From CAWBBA01 sp963729795 (GTDB lineage: Bacteria; Desulfobacterota; Desulfomonilia; Desulfomonilales; Desulfomonilaceae): a stretch of DNA of 64,000 bases. Position numbers and translations under genes: made by a program. This document shows, piece after piece, positions 43,690-53,121 of the stretch. Positions within the stretch are counted from its first letter, which is position 1; every line of letters begins with the position of its first letter. The notes beneath the pieces are model-generated. The model searched no databases and had not been told where the DNA came from. It worked only from the letters and a program-made list of their open reading frames with translations. The DNA lies in assembly GCA_963729795.1 (NCBI GenBank), contig CAVSPC010000016.1:124001-188000 (forward strand), read 5' to 3'.

Positions 43690-45198
43690 ATGAGCATCAC
43701 GGAACCATGCCAATACTCAAAGCTGACTATACCCACCGATGTTTCCTATCTTGGTGTCGTTGGCACTTACGTGCGCAAAGTTGCTCAAAATTTCGGTTTC
43801 GACGAAAGAGCCTGCCTGGCCGTCGTTGTCGGAGTCGAAGAAGCAGTCGCAAACATTATCAAGGAAGCTTTCGCCCCCGATGACTGGGCCACACTCGACG
43901 TAAGTTGTGAAAGAGTATCCATGGGGCTCAAAATCGTGATCAAAGACAAGGGACTGCCGTTCAACCCCACCGGGTTGCTCTCGCCCACCAAAAGTGAATC
44001 CGATGACAAACCGTTGTCCGGGCCTAAACGCGCCCTTGCCGTGATGAAACAAACTGTGGACGAAGTTTATTTTCATAACTTAGGTTTAGAAGGAAAAGAA
44101 ACACACCTGATCAAATACCTGCAAACAGGCACCATCGAAGACTATTACAGGGTTTGTGAACTCGAACCCTACAAAGAGCCATCATCGGCATCGAAGATGG
44201 TGGAGTTCGAGGTTCGGCCTATGCAGCCCCACGAGGCGATAGAAGTTTCCAAATGTTTCTACAAGGCTTATGGATACTCTTTCGTTTATCGTCAGATTTA
44301 CTACCCGGACAGAATTGTCGAACTGAACGAAAAGCGCGAAATTTCATCAGTGGTGGCAGTCACCCGACATGGTGAAATAATGGGCCATTGTGCACTGCTC
44401 AGGTGGGATTCCCGCCCGGACGTAGCCGAACTTGGCTTTGCCGTTGTGAAACCTGAGTTTCGGGGGCAGGGATGCCTCACTCGGCTCACGGAATACCTTA
44501 TAGCAAAAGCAAAATCCGAAAAGACGCAAGCGCTCTTCGTTCTCGCTGCAACCAATCACACCTATTCCCAGCGGGTCATTCACCGGTTTGGTTTCAACGA
44601 TTGCGGATTGCTTGTTGGCTTCGGCCCGGCAACGTTGTCGTTCAAGGGCCTTACGGAAACGCTTTCTCAGCGTGAAACTTACCTGGTCTGCTTTAAATAT
44701 GTAACAAAACCTGAAGCATTTCCTATATATGCCCCCGAACATCACAAAGAAATCATCCGAATGCTGTATGGCAACATCGGTGTGGAGCCTGACTTTGAAG
44801 TCCCGGCAGACCCTGGACCGCGATTTCTCGAGCCTCATTCAAAGTTGAAAACAGTGCACTACAGCCCTGCCGCATTCGCCCGGATTGACATTGAGCATTA
44901 TGGTTCCGACGTTCTGACGGAGGTCAAAGCAAGGCTAAAAGAGCTTTGCCTCAAGCATATTGAGGTCATACACCTCTATTGCAGCATGGAAGATCCTTTG
45001 ACTTATCTCATGACCCGTGAGTTCGAACAACTTGGATTTTTCTTCATCGGGATCAAACCTTCCTCTTCCGTGGGAGATCCGCTGATCCTGCAGTATTTTA
45101 ACAATGTAGCTATAGATTACGACAGAATCAAACTAACCTCGCCTGTGGGCGAAGAGCTGCGTTCTTATGTCAAGGGACACGATCCGAACCAGGAGTAG
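43690..45198 (+). CDS. RsbW-like ATPase fused to GNAT acetyltransferase modules
   Basis: The N-terminal 150 residues form a HATPase_c_2 domain of the anti-sigma-factor/serine kinase type: N-box VGVEEAVANIIKEAF, G1-like IVIKDKGLPFNP, and ALAVMKQTVDEVYFH. Residues about 178-330 are a GNAT acetyltransferase with the acetyl-CoA loop VKPEFRGQGCLTRLTEYL. Residues about 360-490 look like a second, degenerate GNAT half (MTREFEQLGFFFIGIKP). The protein may sense a state, bind or phosphorylate a partner, and acetylate something. It precedes the giant PPDK-like gene and a sigma-54 activator on the same strand. This is inference; I do not know a described system with this set. Confidence 0.82.
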   Translation: MSITEPCQYSKLTIPTDVSYLGVVGTYVRKVAQNFGFDERACLAVVVGVEEAVANIIKEAFAPDDWATLDVSCERVSMGLKIVIKDKGLPFNPTGLLSPTKSESDDKPLSGPKRALAVMKQTVDEVYFHNLGLEGKETHLIKYLQTGTIEDYYRVCELEPYKEPSSASKMVEFEVRPMQPHEAIEVSKCFYKAYGYSFVYRQIYYPDRIVELNEKREISSVVAVTRHGEIMGHCALLRWDSRPDVAELGFAVVKPEFRGQGCLTRLTEYLIAKAKSEKTQALFVLAATNHTYSQRVIHRFGFNDCGLLVGFGPATLSFKGLTETLSQRETYLVCFKYVTKPEAFPIYAPEHHKEIIRMLYGNIGVEPDFEVPADPGPRFLEPHSKLKTVHYSPAAFARIDIEHYGSDVLTEVKARLKELCLKHIEVIHLYCSMEDPLTYLMTREFEQLGFFFIGIKPSSSVGDPLILQYFNNVAIDYDRIKLTSPVGEELRSYVKGHDPNQE

Positions 45199-45318
45199 TA
45201 CCCCCGCAATAGAAGTTTCTTTGTGAAGCCTTCAACATACTGTCCATCTGTACTTCTTGCGGTAGAGACCGCAATGATTTAAGCTTTTGTTCGAAAATTC
45301 AATCGGCTGGGTGCCAAG

Positions 45319-48300
45319 TTGGAAGTCAGGGACATCATACGGCAGATCAGCGATCACGAACCGCTCAATCCGTACCAGATCGCCGGAATGGCCGCGGTCA
45401 TCAATCTTTCCGGCATCAAGTTCGGGGATCAAACGACGCTTGCGGTTGAGGCTCTACCTACAGTCCTCATGATCCTCGATCGTACGGGTAAGGAGGCTTC
45501 CACTTATCTAGTAGCCCTCCGGCAAAATGATTCGCAACTCACACTATTCAGCCGGTTTCCGCGTGAATCTTTGGAAGAGCTTGTCTATCTGACTTCCTTT
45601 GAGGGTCGCCGGCTTGCCATCCAAGAAAACCTCGTATCAGCACTGTACGAAATCCCCAACTGGGTGGAAGTGGTCCGATTGATCTCGCGATACTCGCTGG
45701 ACAGAGATGACGAATCGCTGGGTGACCACCTACCTTCTGTAATGGAGATCCTGTTCAGCTATTTGTTTGCAGCGGTGCGCCAGCCGTTTGATGCGGCTGC
45801 CCGGTCTGAGGGGGAATACGTCTTGTCACGTCTGGTGGCCAGCATTCTGAACTTTGCCAATGATAAGACATTCCTGCGGTACCAGCCTTTTGTGGAATCC
45901 ACCCTCGATTTTATGGCTCAAGAGCCGTTTCGCACCTCTTTGAACTCTTTTGAACGACGCGTCTTGGAAGTTTCCGAGATCAGGTCAGCTCTGAAGAAGC
46001 GGTCGGACGATATCAAATTCGCTCTGACTTCGCGAGTTGACCGGATGGCGGTTCAGGCGTTAATCACTGCTCTGGGAGAGATACGCGCCTGTCCCGTGAG
46101 TCTGGTGAAACGGCTCGAAACCGCTTTGGAGGTTGAAGATTTTGCATCAAAGGAACGCTTCCGTAAAGAGATCCTGGAAAGAATCAACCTCCACTCCGCT
46201 GAAGAAATCGAGAAACGCCGACAAGCTTATCAGACGGCACTGGATGGACCGGATCAAATAGACGAAGGCGAGATTGCCAAAGGCATTTCATTCATTAAGA
46301 ATCTGGCGGAAGAATGGAGAGTAATTCTTTCGGTCTTCCAGGAAATGATTGATGAGCTTCCAATGGATCTACAAGAAGCCTTTGCGGAAATTTTGGCTGC
46401 TCAGATCATTACAGTGGACAAGCCGGAAGTCAAAGAGCTGTTCATCGACGGGCTTTGCCGCATAGTAGTCAGACTGGAGAAGACCAGAAAGCAAGCATCC
46501 AGAAAGCTGGTTGATCAATTTGCCAATGTCTTTCTGGAGCGCGCCTATTCGTCGAAAGACACCGGCGAAGTGATATCCTCGTTGAACGCGCTGGAATCAC
46601 TGGGTGTCACGCTCGGTAAATCCGGGTATTTCCTTATGGCCCAAGAGCTTATCGACCATTTTGTGAGCCGGCCGCTAATTCAGCCTTTGGACAAGAAATA
46701 TACCATCGAGGATGACGATACGGGCGAGCCGCTCGTCCTGGCCGAGGAAGCGGGGGCAAACAAGGCTCACGCACAACACATAAAGTGCTTAATCTCCATA
46801 ATTGCCTCGAATCCGCGGATCATGCATCGCCTCATACCCTATCTCGTCATTCAGATCGAGATCGGTCAAACGCGCCTGTGCGATGAGGACCTTATACAAT
46901 ATTGGATTTCCAGGCTATTACGGGCTAACTCGTCCGTAATGCACTTCCTTATCCGAACCCTTATCAAGGCGATTCCATACTCTTTCAAAGATATAGGGCC
47001 ACTCGACACTCTAAGGCTCACGGCAGCGGGGCTCGCAAAAGAGTTGGCGGATCGTGGTGTAAAGCCCATCGGCAACTTTCTGGGAAAGCTTCGCGGGGAT
47101 ATACATTGGCGCGGAAGCATCGAAAATTTTTATTTTTGCCAAGGAATAGTCAAATATTTTTCCGAGGGACGACCGGAAGCCATCGCAGAATGGATGCCCT
47201 CCGAGTCAATGCCGTACCTGCCGATGAACAAATGGTGCTCGACACTGGAAGAGCAAGGAATACGAAATCTGTGTCGCCGCATCTTCGATGACCTCAATAT
47301 AGACCCTTCCGAAAAAGACGGCATGATGCAGCTCGCATTCCTAGATACGGCCCCCTACCGGACCGACCCGACATGGCCGGAATTCTCCCGGCGAATGGTC
47401 TTGGACGTCATTGAGCTGACGAAGGGTCTGTATGCGAAGTATTTTATAGTCCGCCAATCCACCGCCGGCGCAACCGCCGAAGAAGATCTGAACCGTCTCG
47501 ATCAAATTATTGTGGAGCGGGCAGAGACCAAGCAAAAGTCCCTCACTCCCGATATTTCGGAGCCTCTCTCAAAGCCGGTGACTCTGACCGAGGGGACTGA
47601 AGACGCCGTTCGGGAAATGGAGCGGATTAACAGGGAGCAGCCCGGCACGCCTATCATCTTGCGTGCGAAAAAGGCCGGACATGCTTACGCTCAAAAAGCC
47701 ACATACATCGAAGAGCGTTTCGAGGCGTTCAATAAGGATCTTCGGCTTGAAGGACTCCAGGAGACTCTGGCCACGAGCATAAACAATACTCATTTCGACA
47801 GAATTACTTTGGAAAATCTTGCGGATGCTCTCACCTTTCTCGATTGCCTTGTGAGCGGAGTCTCCGTAAACGGGCATTCGAGCTTCTATTTGGAACAAGC
47901 CGGTCGCGACTTGCGCCGCGCCGGCGATCTCGACCTGACTCTGGACAAAGTGCGGGATTTGGTGAGCATCATTAAGAAAGAGGTCGATGACGTATATGTT
48001 AGCTATCGAAGCTCGTTCGAGGAGCCTTTTGACAATTTCCTCTCCTTCTGGCCGATGGAGAAATTGCCCCGCAAGCTAAAGAACCTCACTACCCTGAAAG
48101 AGGTCCCTGACACCGATTTCTTCAAGAACTATCTGAAAACACTTTATGTATCCGATCTTCAGGCACGGGATGGAAATCTAAGGGTCTTGGAAACTTTCAT
48201 AGATAAGGTAGAGCTTTTTCTCAATCAGCGCCTTGCTGAGTCCGGCAAGAGGGTTGTTCGAAAAGGGCAAGGGCCTACTCGTTCGGTACCTTTTTACTTT

Positions 48301-49803
48301 CCGGACCCACAAGACATTTCACCATGTAGGATAGGATTGAAAGCATCTTTGCTGCGATTCGCAGAAAACACACCCCATTACTTCGTGATCACGACAGATC
48401 AACCCTTGCTGGAGCCGGAAGAAATGCTTACAAACTCCATTTTCAGACAAGGCTTGGCCCGCTCAGTCGTTAAGTTGGGAAAGCTCTGGGGTCGATCTTT
48501 GGGTGATCCATCCAATCCAGCGCTCTTTTCGGTGAGGTCCGGGGCACGTGTCAGCATGCCCGGCATGATGACAACCATCACCAATGTAGGGATCAACGAT
48601 GAAATAGCCGAGGTTTTGGCTGCCAAGGTAGGGCCTTGGTTCGCATACGATTGTTACCGGCGTTTTTTGCAGGAATTCAGCCAATCGGTATTCGGTTTGG
48701 AACGGGACGAGTTTCAAGAGATTATCGATGAGCGCAAAGAACGGTTCAAAGTGATGCGCAAAGCGCACATGAGCGCGGAACAGATGAAGAGTCTTGCATT
48801 CGATTACAAGGCGCGAGTCGCGGAATTGGCCCCTAAAGTGGTGGAGCTACTAGACAAAGGACAATTCCTCGACATTCTCATCCATTGCGCAATCGTTGTG
48901 CTCCATTCCTATGACGGAAGGGCAGCGCGGAAATACAGAGAAGCGGCGGGTATCCATGGGAACTGGCGCACTCCTGTCATCATACAGGGTATGGTGTACG
49001 GGAACATGGAACTCAATTCCTCGGGAACGGGGGTTGTGTCTTACAACCCATTCACCATGGATCTGCGGGGCGATTTCGCACAAGGCGATCAAGGGACCGA
49101 CGTTGTTGACGGCAAGGTGGCCACGATCCCCGTGTACGATCGCTGGAAGGCCCAGGAATCCCTCGCCTCTCAAATGCCTGATGCTTGGAAGCAACTCTAT
49201 TCTGTCCTTTTCCGTACCGCGGAGCGACTGCATTTTGACACCCGCCTCGAATACACTATAGAAAAAGGGAAGGTCTTCATTCTACAGATTCGCAAGGATA
49301 GGGAACGCAAAGAGAGAGTGCCGCCTCTCAATTCGTCGGGCTATGATGTGATTGCCCAGGGTACGGGGGTTTCCGGCAAGATTTTCAGAGGGATCATGGT
49401 CACCGACCGGAACCAAATTGCCCCTTTCAAGCACATCAGTAAGGCTCAGTCCATTATAGATGCCATGAACGAACGGCTCCCCGAGCATGATAAGCTGGAC
49501 GGATTCATTTTTGTGGTCAACGATCCTATTCCCGAGGAGATAATGGAAGAGATCTTTTCGCTTCCGGTGGCTACAGCGCTCGTAAGCCGTCTCGGTGGCC
49601 GAGGAGCGCATGCGGCGGATATTTCCAAATCATTGGACAAAGTCTATGTGGGACAGGTCCGGCAGATAGCCAAATTTTCAGGGAAGCCCGAGATAGTGCA
49701 ATTCAATGATCGTGACGTGGTGGTAGGGAGCAAGATGATTATTCATGGTCAAACCGGCGAAGTAGCTCTGTATGGCAAAACCGAGGAGAATATTCGTGAT
49801 TGA
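45319..49803 (+). CDS. Giant helical protein with C-terminal PPDK-like ATP-grasp and phosphohistidine domains
   Basis: The 1494-residue protein has roughly 980 N-terminal residues of helical, ARM/HEAT-like character without a recognised enzyme motif. An ATP-grasp domain of the pyruvate phosphate dikinase type follows (about 1000-1340): CRIGLKASLL with Lys1008, LFSVRSGARVSMPGMM at about 1070, GTGVVSYNPF, GDFAQGDQGTDVV and FILQIRKDRER. A swivelling phosphohistidine domain comes last (LVSRLGGRGAHAADI, His about 1431). The PEP/pyruvate TIM barrel is missing, so the phosphate acceptor must be something else. GRGAHAA replaces the usual GGMTSHAA, and the arginine expected in FTRNP is replaced by SYNP. 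The TTG start at 45319 lacks a clear ribosome site; the frame is open back to 45283 without ATG. Confidence 0.85.
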   Translation: MEVRDIIRQISDHEPLNPYQIAGMAAVINLSGIKFGDQTTLAVEALPTVLMILDRTGKEASTYLVALRQNDSQLTLFSRFPRESLEELVYLTSFEGRRLAIQENLVSALYEIPNWVEVVRLISRYSLDRDDESLGDHLPSVMEILFSYLFAAVRQPFDAAARSEGEYVLSRLVASILNFANDKTFLRYQPFVESTLDFMAQEPFRTSLNSFERRVLEVSEIRSALKKRSDDIKFALTSRVDRMAVQALITALGEIRACPVSLVKRLETALEVEDFASKERFRKEILERINLHSAEEIEKRRQAYQTALDGPDQIDEGEIAKGISFIKNLAEEWRVILSVFQEMIDELPMDLQEAFAEILAAQIITVDKPEVKELFIDGLCRIVVRLEKTRKQASRKLVDQFANVFLERAYSSKDTGEVISSLNALESLGVTLGKSGYFLMAQELIDHFVSRPLIQPLDKKYTIEDDDTGEPLVLAEEAGANKAHAQHIKCLISIIASNPRIMHRLIPYLVIQIEIGQTRLCDEDLIQYWISRLLRANSSVMHFLIRTLIKAIPYSFKDIGPLDTLRLTAAGLAKELADRGVKPIGNFLGKLRGDIHWRGSIENFYFCQGIVKYFSEGRPEAIAEWMPSESMPYLPMNKWCSTLEEQGIRNLCRRIFDDLNIDPSEKDGMMQLAFLDTAPYRTDPTWPEFSRRMVLDVIELTKGLYAKYFIVRQSTAGATAEEDLNRLDQIIVERAETKQKSLTPDISEPLSKPVTLTEGTEDAVREMERINREQPGTPIILRAKKAGHAYAQKATYIEERFEAFNKDLRLEGLQETLATSINNTHFDRITLENLADALTFLDCLVSGVSVNGHSSFYLEQAGRDLRRAGDLDLTLDKVRDLVSIIKKEVDDVYVSYRSSFEEPFDNFLSFWPMEKLPRKLKNLTTLKEVPDTDFFKNYLKTLYVSDLQARDGNLRVLETFIDKVELFLNQRLAESGKRVVRKGQGPTRSVPFYFPDPQDISPCRIGLKASLLRFAENTPHYFVITTDQPLLEPEEMLTNSIFRQGLARSVVKLGKLWGRSLGDPSNPALFSVRSGARVSMPGMMTTITNVGINDEIAEVLAAKVGPWFAYDCYRRFLQEFSQSVFGLERDEFQEIIDERKERFKVMRKAHMSAEQMKSLAFDYKARVAELAPKVVELLDKGQFLDILIHCAIVVLHSYDGRAARKYREAAGIHGNWRTPVIIQGMVYGNMELNSSGTGVVSYNPFTMDLRGDFAQGDQGTDVVDGKVATIPVYDRWKAQESLASQMPDAWKQLYSVLFRTAERLHFDTRLEYTIEKGKVFILQIRKDRERKERVPPLNSSGYDVIAQGTGVSGKIFRGIMVTDRNQIAPFKHISKAQSIIDAMNERLPEHDKLDGFIFVVNDPIPEEIMEEIFSLPVATALVSRLGGRGAHAADISKSLDKVYVGQVRQIAKFSGKPEIVQFNDRDVVVGSKMIIHGQTGEVALYGKTEENIRD

Positions 49804-51574
49804 CCTCCATTCAATCGGCCGCCTTCTCCTGGAAACGGGAAGAATAAGCAAAGACGATTATGCGAAGGCCATTAATGAGGCCAAGGAAACAGGAAGGTCG
49901 CCCCATGAGATCCTCCTGTCGAAAGGCAAGATCTCGGTGGAGGAACTCGTCCAAGCGATCACCATTCACGTTGACATAACCTTGCTTAAGGAAGCCCTGG
50001 GAATGGAAGAGGGTTCGAAGCGCCTTACGAGACCCGCCAGACCTCTTGGCTCGTATCTGGAACGCATATCGTTGCTGTTCAAGATGGGAATTTTGATAAG
50101 CAGCGAAACCAATATGAGTTCATTGATTGAGCTTCTCATACGAGAAGCTCCTTCGGTTATGAATGCGGAACGTGCAACGATATTTCTGGCTGACCACCAA
50201 ACAAAGGAACTGTATTCCCACCTCGGGGTAGGGCTAAAGCACGATCAGATCCGAATACCTTGGCGCTCCGGCATTGCGGGTTGGGTGTTCACACACGGCG
50301 AATCGCTGAACATCGTCGACACGTACAAAGACCCTCGCTTTAATAAAGCCGTTGATCCTCAGACCGGATTCAGAACAAAGAACCTCCTCTGTGTGCCGTT
50401 GCGCGTGCCTGGAGGACCCGTAATAGGGGTGTTCCAGGTGCTCAATAAACGCGCAGGTGTATTCACCTCTATTGATTTGGAAATACTTGAAATTCTCGCA
50501 TCCCAGGCCGCTAGATCAATGGAGCATGCCCTGGAATGGGATCACCTCAGACAAAGCGCTTCGTTACTGAGGCAGGAAAACGTCGGTCTGAAGCAGGCGC
50601 TTCAACACAGTGACTTGCTGGAAGAGATAATCGGAAGCGCCTCGGGAATGCAGGAAGTTCGATCTCTAATACGTAAGGTCGCGCCCACTGAAACTACGGT
50701 CTTGATACAGGGTGAATCCGGAACCGGAAAAGAGCTGGTTGCCAGAGCGATCCACCGGCTTAGCCCGAGGGCAAATGAATCACTCATCAGCTTGAACTGC
50801 GCCGCGATCCCTTCGGAACTGATTGAGAGTGAGCTGTTCGGGCACAGGAAAGGGTCTTTCACCGGCGCGGTGGCCGATCATATAGGGGTGTTTAAGGCTG
50901 CCCACCGTGGGACACTTTTCCTGGATGAAATCGAAGCAACCTCGCCCTCCATGCAAGTTAAGCTGCTTCGCGCCATTCAATCCGGGGAAATAAAGCCTGT
51001 AGGCGATAACACGTCGCAGTGTGTTGACGTACGCCTTGTGGCCGCGACTAACCGAGACCTGACGGAACGAATCCGGCAAGGTATGTTTCGTGAAGACCTG
51101 TTTTACAGAGTCAATGTATTTCCCATTACGATTCCACCCTTGCGCGAACGTATCGATGATGTCCCCTTGCTAGCCCTTCATTTTCTGGACAGATTGACAG
51201 TACTGACCGGCAAATCCGTACGCGGTCTTGATCCGACAGCCCTTGAACTGTTGGTTCGATATCCCTGGCCGGGGAACGTGAGAGAATTGGAAAATGAGAT
51301 CGAACGAGCCCATATACTTGCGGGCGAGGGAGGAAACTTGTCGGTTCGGTGTCTTTCGCCTCGTATACGCGACTCAATTGAAAAGATGATTGAAGAGGAG
51401 GCAGTCTCCAATCCTCTCACTCTGAAAGAGGCTACTGACAGGATGGAGAAATCCATGCTTGAGGAAGCGCTGGAACGGTGCGACGGTAACAGAAGTGTCG
51501 CGGCGAAGCAGTTGGGGCTGTCCAGACAGGGTCTGCTAAACAAGATTCACAAGTTTGGTTTGGATGGCCGATAG
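49796..51574 (+). CDS. Sigma-54-dependent activator with MshEN-like and GAF domains
   Basis: The 592-residue regulator has an N-terminal MshEN/GspE-N-like module (LLLETGRISKDDYAKAI, ILLSKGKISVEELVQAI). A GAF domain (about 95-250) follows, then an AAA+ core with Walker A GESGTGKE at about 306, the sigma-54 contact loop GSFTGA (consensus GAFTGA) at about 353 and Walker B GTLFLDEIEA. The C-terminal Fis-type helix-turn-helix is CDGNRSVAAKQLGLSRQGLL. GTG 49796 is preferred because AGGAGA lies eight bases before it; it overlaps the stop of the giant gene by eight bases, so translation is coupled. The GAF signal is unknown. Confidence 0.92.
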   Translation: MIDLHSIGRLLLETGRISKDDYAKAINEAKETGRSPHEILLSKGKISVEELVQAITIHVDITLLKEALGMEEGSKRLTRPARPLGSYLERISLLFKMGILISSETNMSSLIELLIREAPSVMNAERATIFLADHQTKELYSHLGVGLKHDQIRIPWRSGIAGWVFTHGESLNIVDTYKDPRFNKAVDPQTGFRTKNLLCVPLRVPGGPVIGVFQVLNKRAGVFTSIDLEILEILASQAARSMEHALEWDHLRQSASLLRQENVGLKQALQHSDLLEEIIGSASGMQEVRSLIRKVAPTETTVLIQGESGTGKELVARAIHRLSPRANESLISLNCAAIPSELIESELFGHRKGSFTGAVADHIGVFKAAHRGTLFLDEIEATSPSMQVKLLRAIQSGEIKPVGDNTSQCVDVRLVAATNRDLTERIRQGMFREDLFYRVNVFPITIPPLRERIDDVPLLALHFLDRLTVLTGKSVRGLDPTALELLVRYPWPGNVRELENEIERAHILAGEGGNLSVRCLSPRIRDSIEKMIEEEAVSNPLTLKEATDRMEKSMLEEALERCDGNRSVAAKQLGLSRQGLLNKIHKFGLDGR

Positions 51575-52139
51575 ATTCCCGAATCGCAACGGTCAAGGCT
51601 CTCCTCCGAGAAAGCTGAGCATGTCACATAAGTGCCTCGGTGGACACTGTGAGAATAGAACAACAGTGGGTCAACCGATTTGAGGTGCCGAACCGTCATC
51701 GCCCTACAGGGGCGTTCCGTGAGTAGCCACGGTCGCAACCCCGTGGATTTGGGCTCGCTGTCGCGTGGGCGGGCCTCCTCAGGGTCTGTTTCTATGTATC
51801 TTGTTCCCCTTTACCATGGGTTGAAACCCATGACTATTCAAGGTGTGCCCTTTCAGGACAAAAGCCCCCATTCGCTCCAACTCGGCAGCCGGAATCCTTC
51901 CTTTTTTTCCGAAAATAGAGGTGTGCCTCGGGTCAATAGGGGACACAAGAGCAGATATAGGTTAAGTGCAGTTAAGAAAGTGGTAATCCCCGTGTTCTGC
52001 CACGCAATTTTGACGCCTGTGCCCCTGCAGGGGATAAAATTAGCCTTGCACCCCCATTGTAAAGGCGCCCCGAGGCGAAATGGCGTTATGTACTGGCTTG
52101 TGATATAGTGCTCCGCCGATTCAGATGGAGATCGTTGTT
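51575..52139. other. Repeat-rich non-coding stretch
   Basis: No gene is supported. The stretch contains the perfect hairpin at 51815-51832, a CGCCCTACAGGGGCG-like element near 51700 and other short GC-rich repeats typical of dispersed intergenic elements. A 142-codon open frame through the region reads only repeat translation. Confidence 0.6.
51815..51832. repeat. Perfect palindrome CATGGGTTGAAACCCATG
   Basis: This is an eight-base stem with a two-base loop inside a repeat-rich region. Similar hairpins are common between genes in Desulfobacterota and other environmental genomes. Confidence 0.6.
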
Positions 52140-52694
52140 ATGATAAGATTCGGTATGGTTATCTTACTTTCGGTAACTCTGTTCCTGGCAGGAACTCTGG
52201 TCGCTCAAGTTGTCATAGCCCAGGATTTTCCGTATAGCGTACCCAAAGCCCCTGAATTCGACAACCGTGGCAACCAACCTGGAACCGGCTCGACTGAAGC
52301 CCCTGATTCCGGGCATCATCGGCACTCGCGTCGTTACCCGCAGCAGAACGGGAACAACCTTCGTTATGAGTCGGCGAGACCTTATGTGCCGGAAAACGCT
52401 CCTCCGGCTCCCACGCGCAGACGGTCGTCGCGTTCTCATGGCTATTACCGGCGACCGGGGCCCCCAGCGATGGCATCTCAACCGTCTTATCAGGCACCAC
52501 CACCGCCTCAAGTGCAAGAGCGGCCTGACTGCTCACGTTATCCCATGATGATTGCTCAGGCTCGGAACGAACCGGAGATGCGAAATACTGCCAGGCAATA
52601 TCTTACCTGCCTGCTGAAGAATGGTTGGCAGATGGATCAGGCGCGGCAACAAGTAATTAGCACGATAGAAAGCACATACAGATTCACGAGATAG
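52140..52694 (+). CDS. Secreted Arg/Pro-rich protein with small C-terminal domain
   Basis: The product of about 184 residues has a signal sequence (MVILLSVTLFLAGTLVAQVV), a long disordered His/Arg/Pro/Tyr-rich middle (residues about 30-130) and a C-terminal helical domain with two cysteines (RPDCSRYP, YLTCLLKNG). The basic middle could bind polysaccharide, nucleic acid or metals. ATG 52140 has GGAG upstream. The family is not recognised. Confidence 0.6.
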   Translation: MIRFGMVILLSVTLFLAGTLVAQVVIAQDFPYSVPKAPEFDNRGNQPGTGSTEAPDSGHHRHSRRYPQQNGNNLRYESARPYVPENAPPAPTRRRSSRSHGYYRRPGPPAMASQPSYQAPPPPQVQERPDCSRYPMMIAQARNEPEMRNTARQYLTCLLKNGWQMDQARQQVISTIESTYRFTR

Positions 52695-52717
52695 CAATCT
52701 TAGTCTCTTTTGTTGGC

Positions 52718-53005
52718 TCAGGCTCCGCAACAACGCTTGTATTTCTTGCCGGAGCCACATGGGCAGGGCGCGTTCAGCGCAGGGGGAGCAACGATACGTG
52801 GGGACGGCTCTGTTGCGTGTCCCGTTCTATATTTCAGGTGGCAAAGAATCAAATAGCCGGTAAAACCTACAAGAACCAACCATACAAGAACCAACCCGAC
52901 GCATTCCCTTGTATTGAACATGCCGGAGACAAGAAACCAGATGAGGGCTGCCGTCCAAACCAGTGCCCATAATGCTCCATGCCACGGACTCTTGATCTTC
53001 TTCAT
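52718..53005 (-). CDS. Two-helix membrane protein with C-terminal SEC-C motif
   Basis: The 95-residue protein has two transmembrane helices (WALVWTAALIWFLVSGMF and VGLVLVWLVLVGFTGYLIL). It ends in the zinc-binding SEC-C signature APCPCGSGKKYKRCCG, known from the SecA C-terminus and many cytoplasmic proteins. The motif would face the cytoplasm and could hold zinc or contact SecB or ribosomes. Joining SEC-C to a small membrane anchor is uncommon. Confidence 0.8.
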   Translation of the reverse strand: MKKIKSPWHGALWALVWTAALIWFLVSGMFNTRECVGLVLVWLVLVGFTGYLILCHLKYRTGHATEPSPRIVAPPALNAPCPCGSGKKYKRCCGA

Positions 53006-53121
53006 GAGATGATGATTTAGCAGGGGCAGGACCAGAGGTCAACCGCGCATGTTGTTTGTCAAATTCATTTGGTGTTATCCTTAGGCTTCTCTTCGACTAC
53101 GCAGCAATGGAACGGTGATCC

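Noticed and set aside
51680..52108. 142-codon plus-strand open frame
   Set aside because: It runs through clustered hairpin repeats, has no ribosome site and reads as translated repeat sequence.
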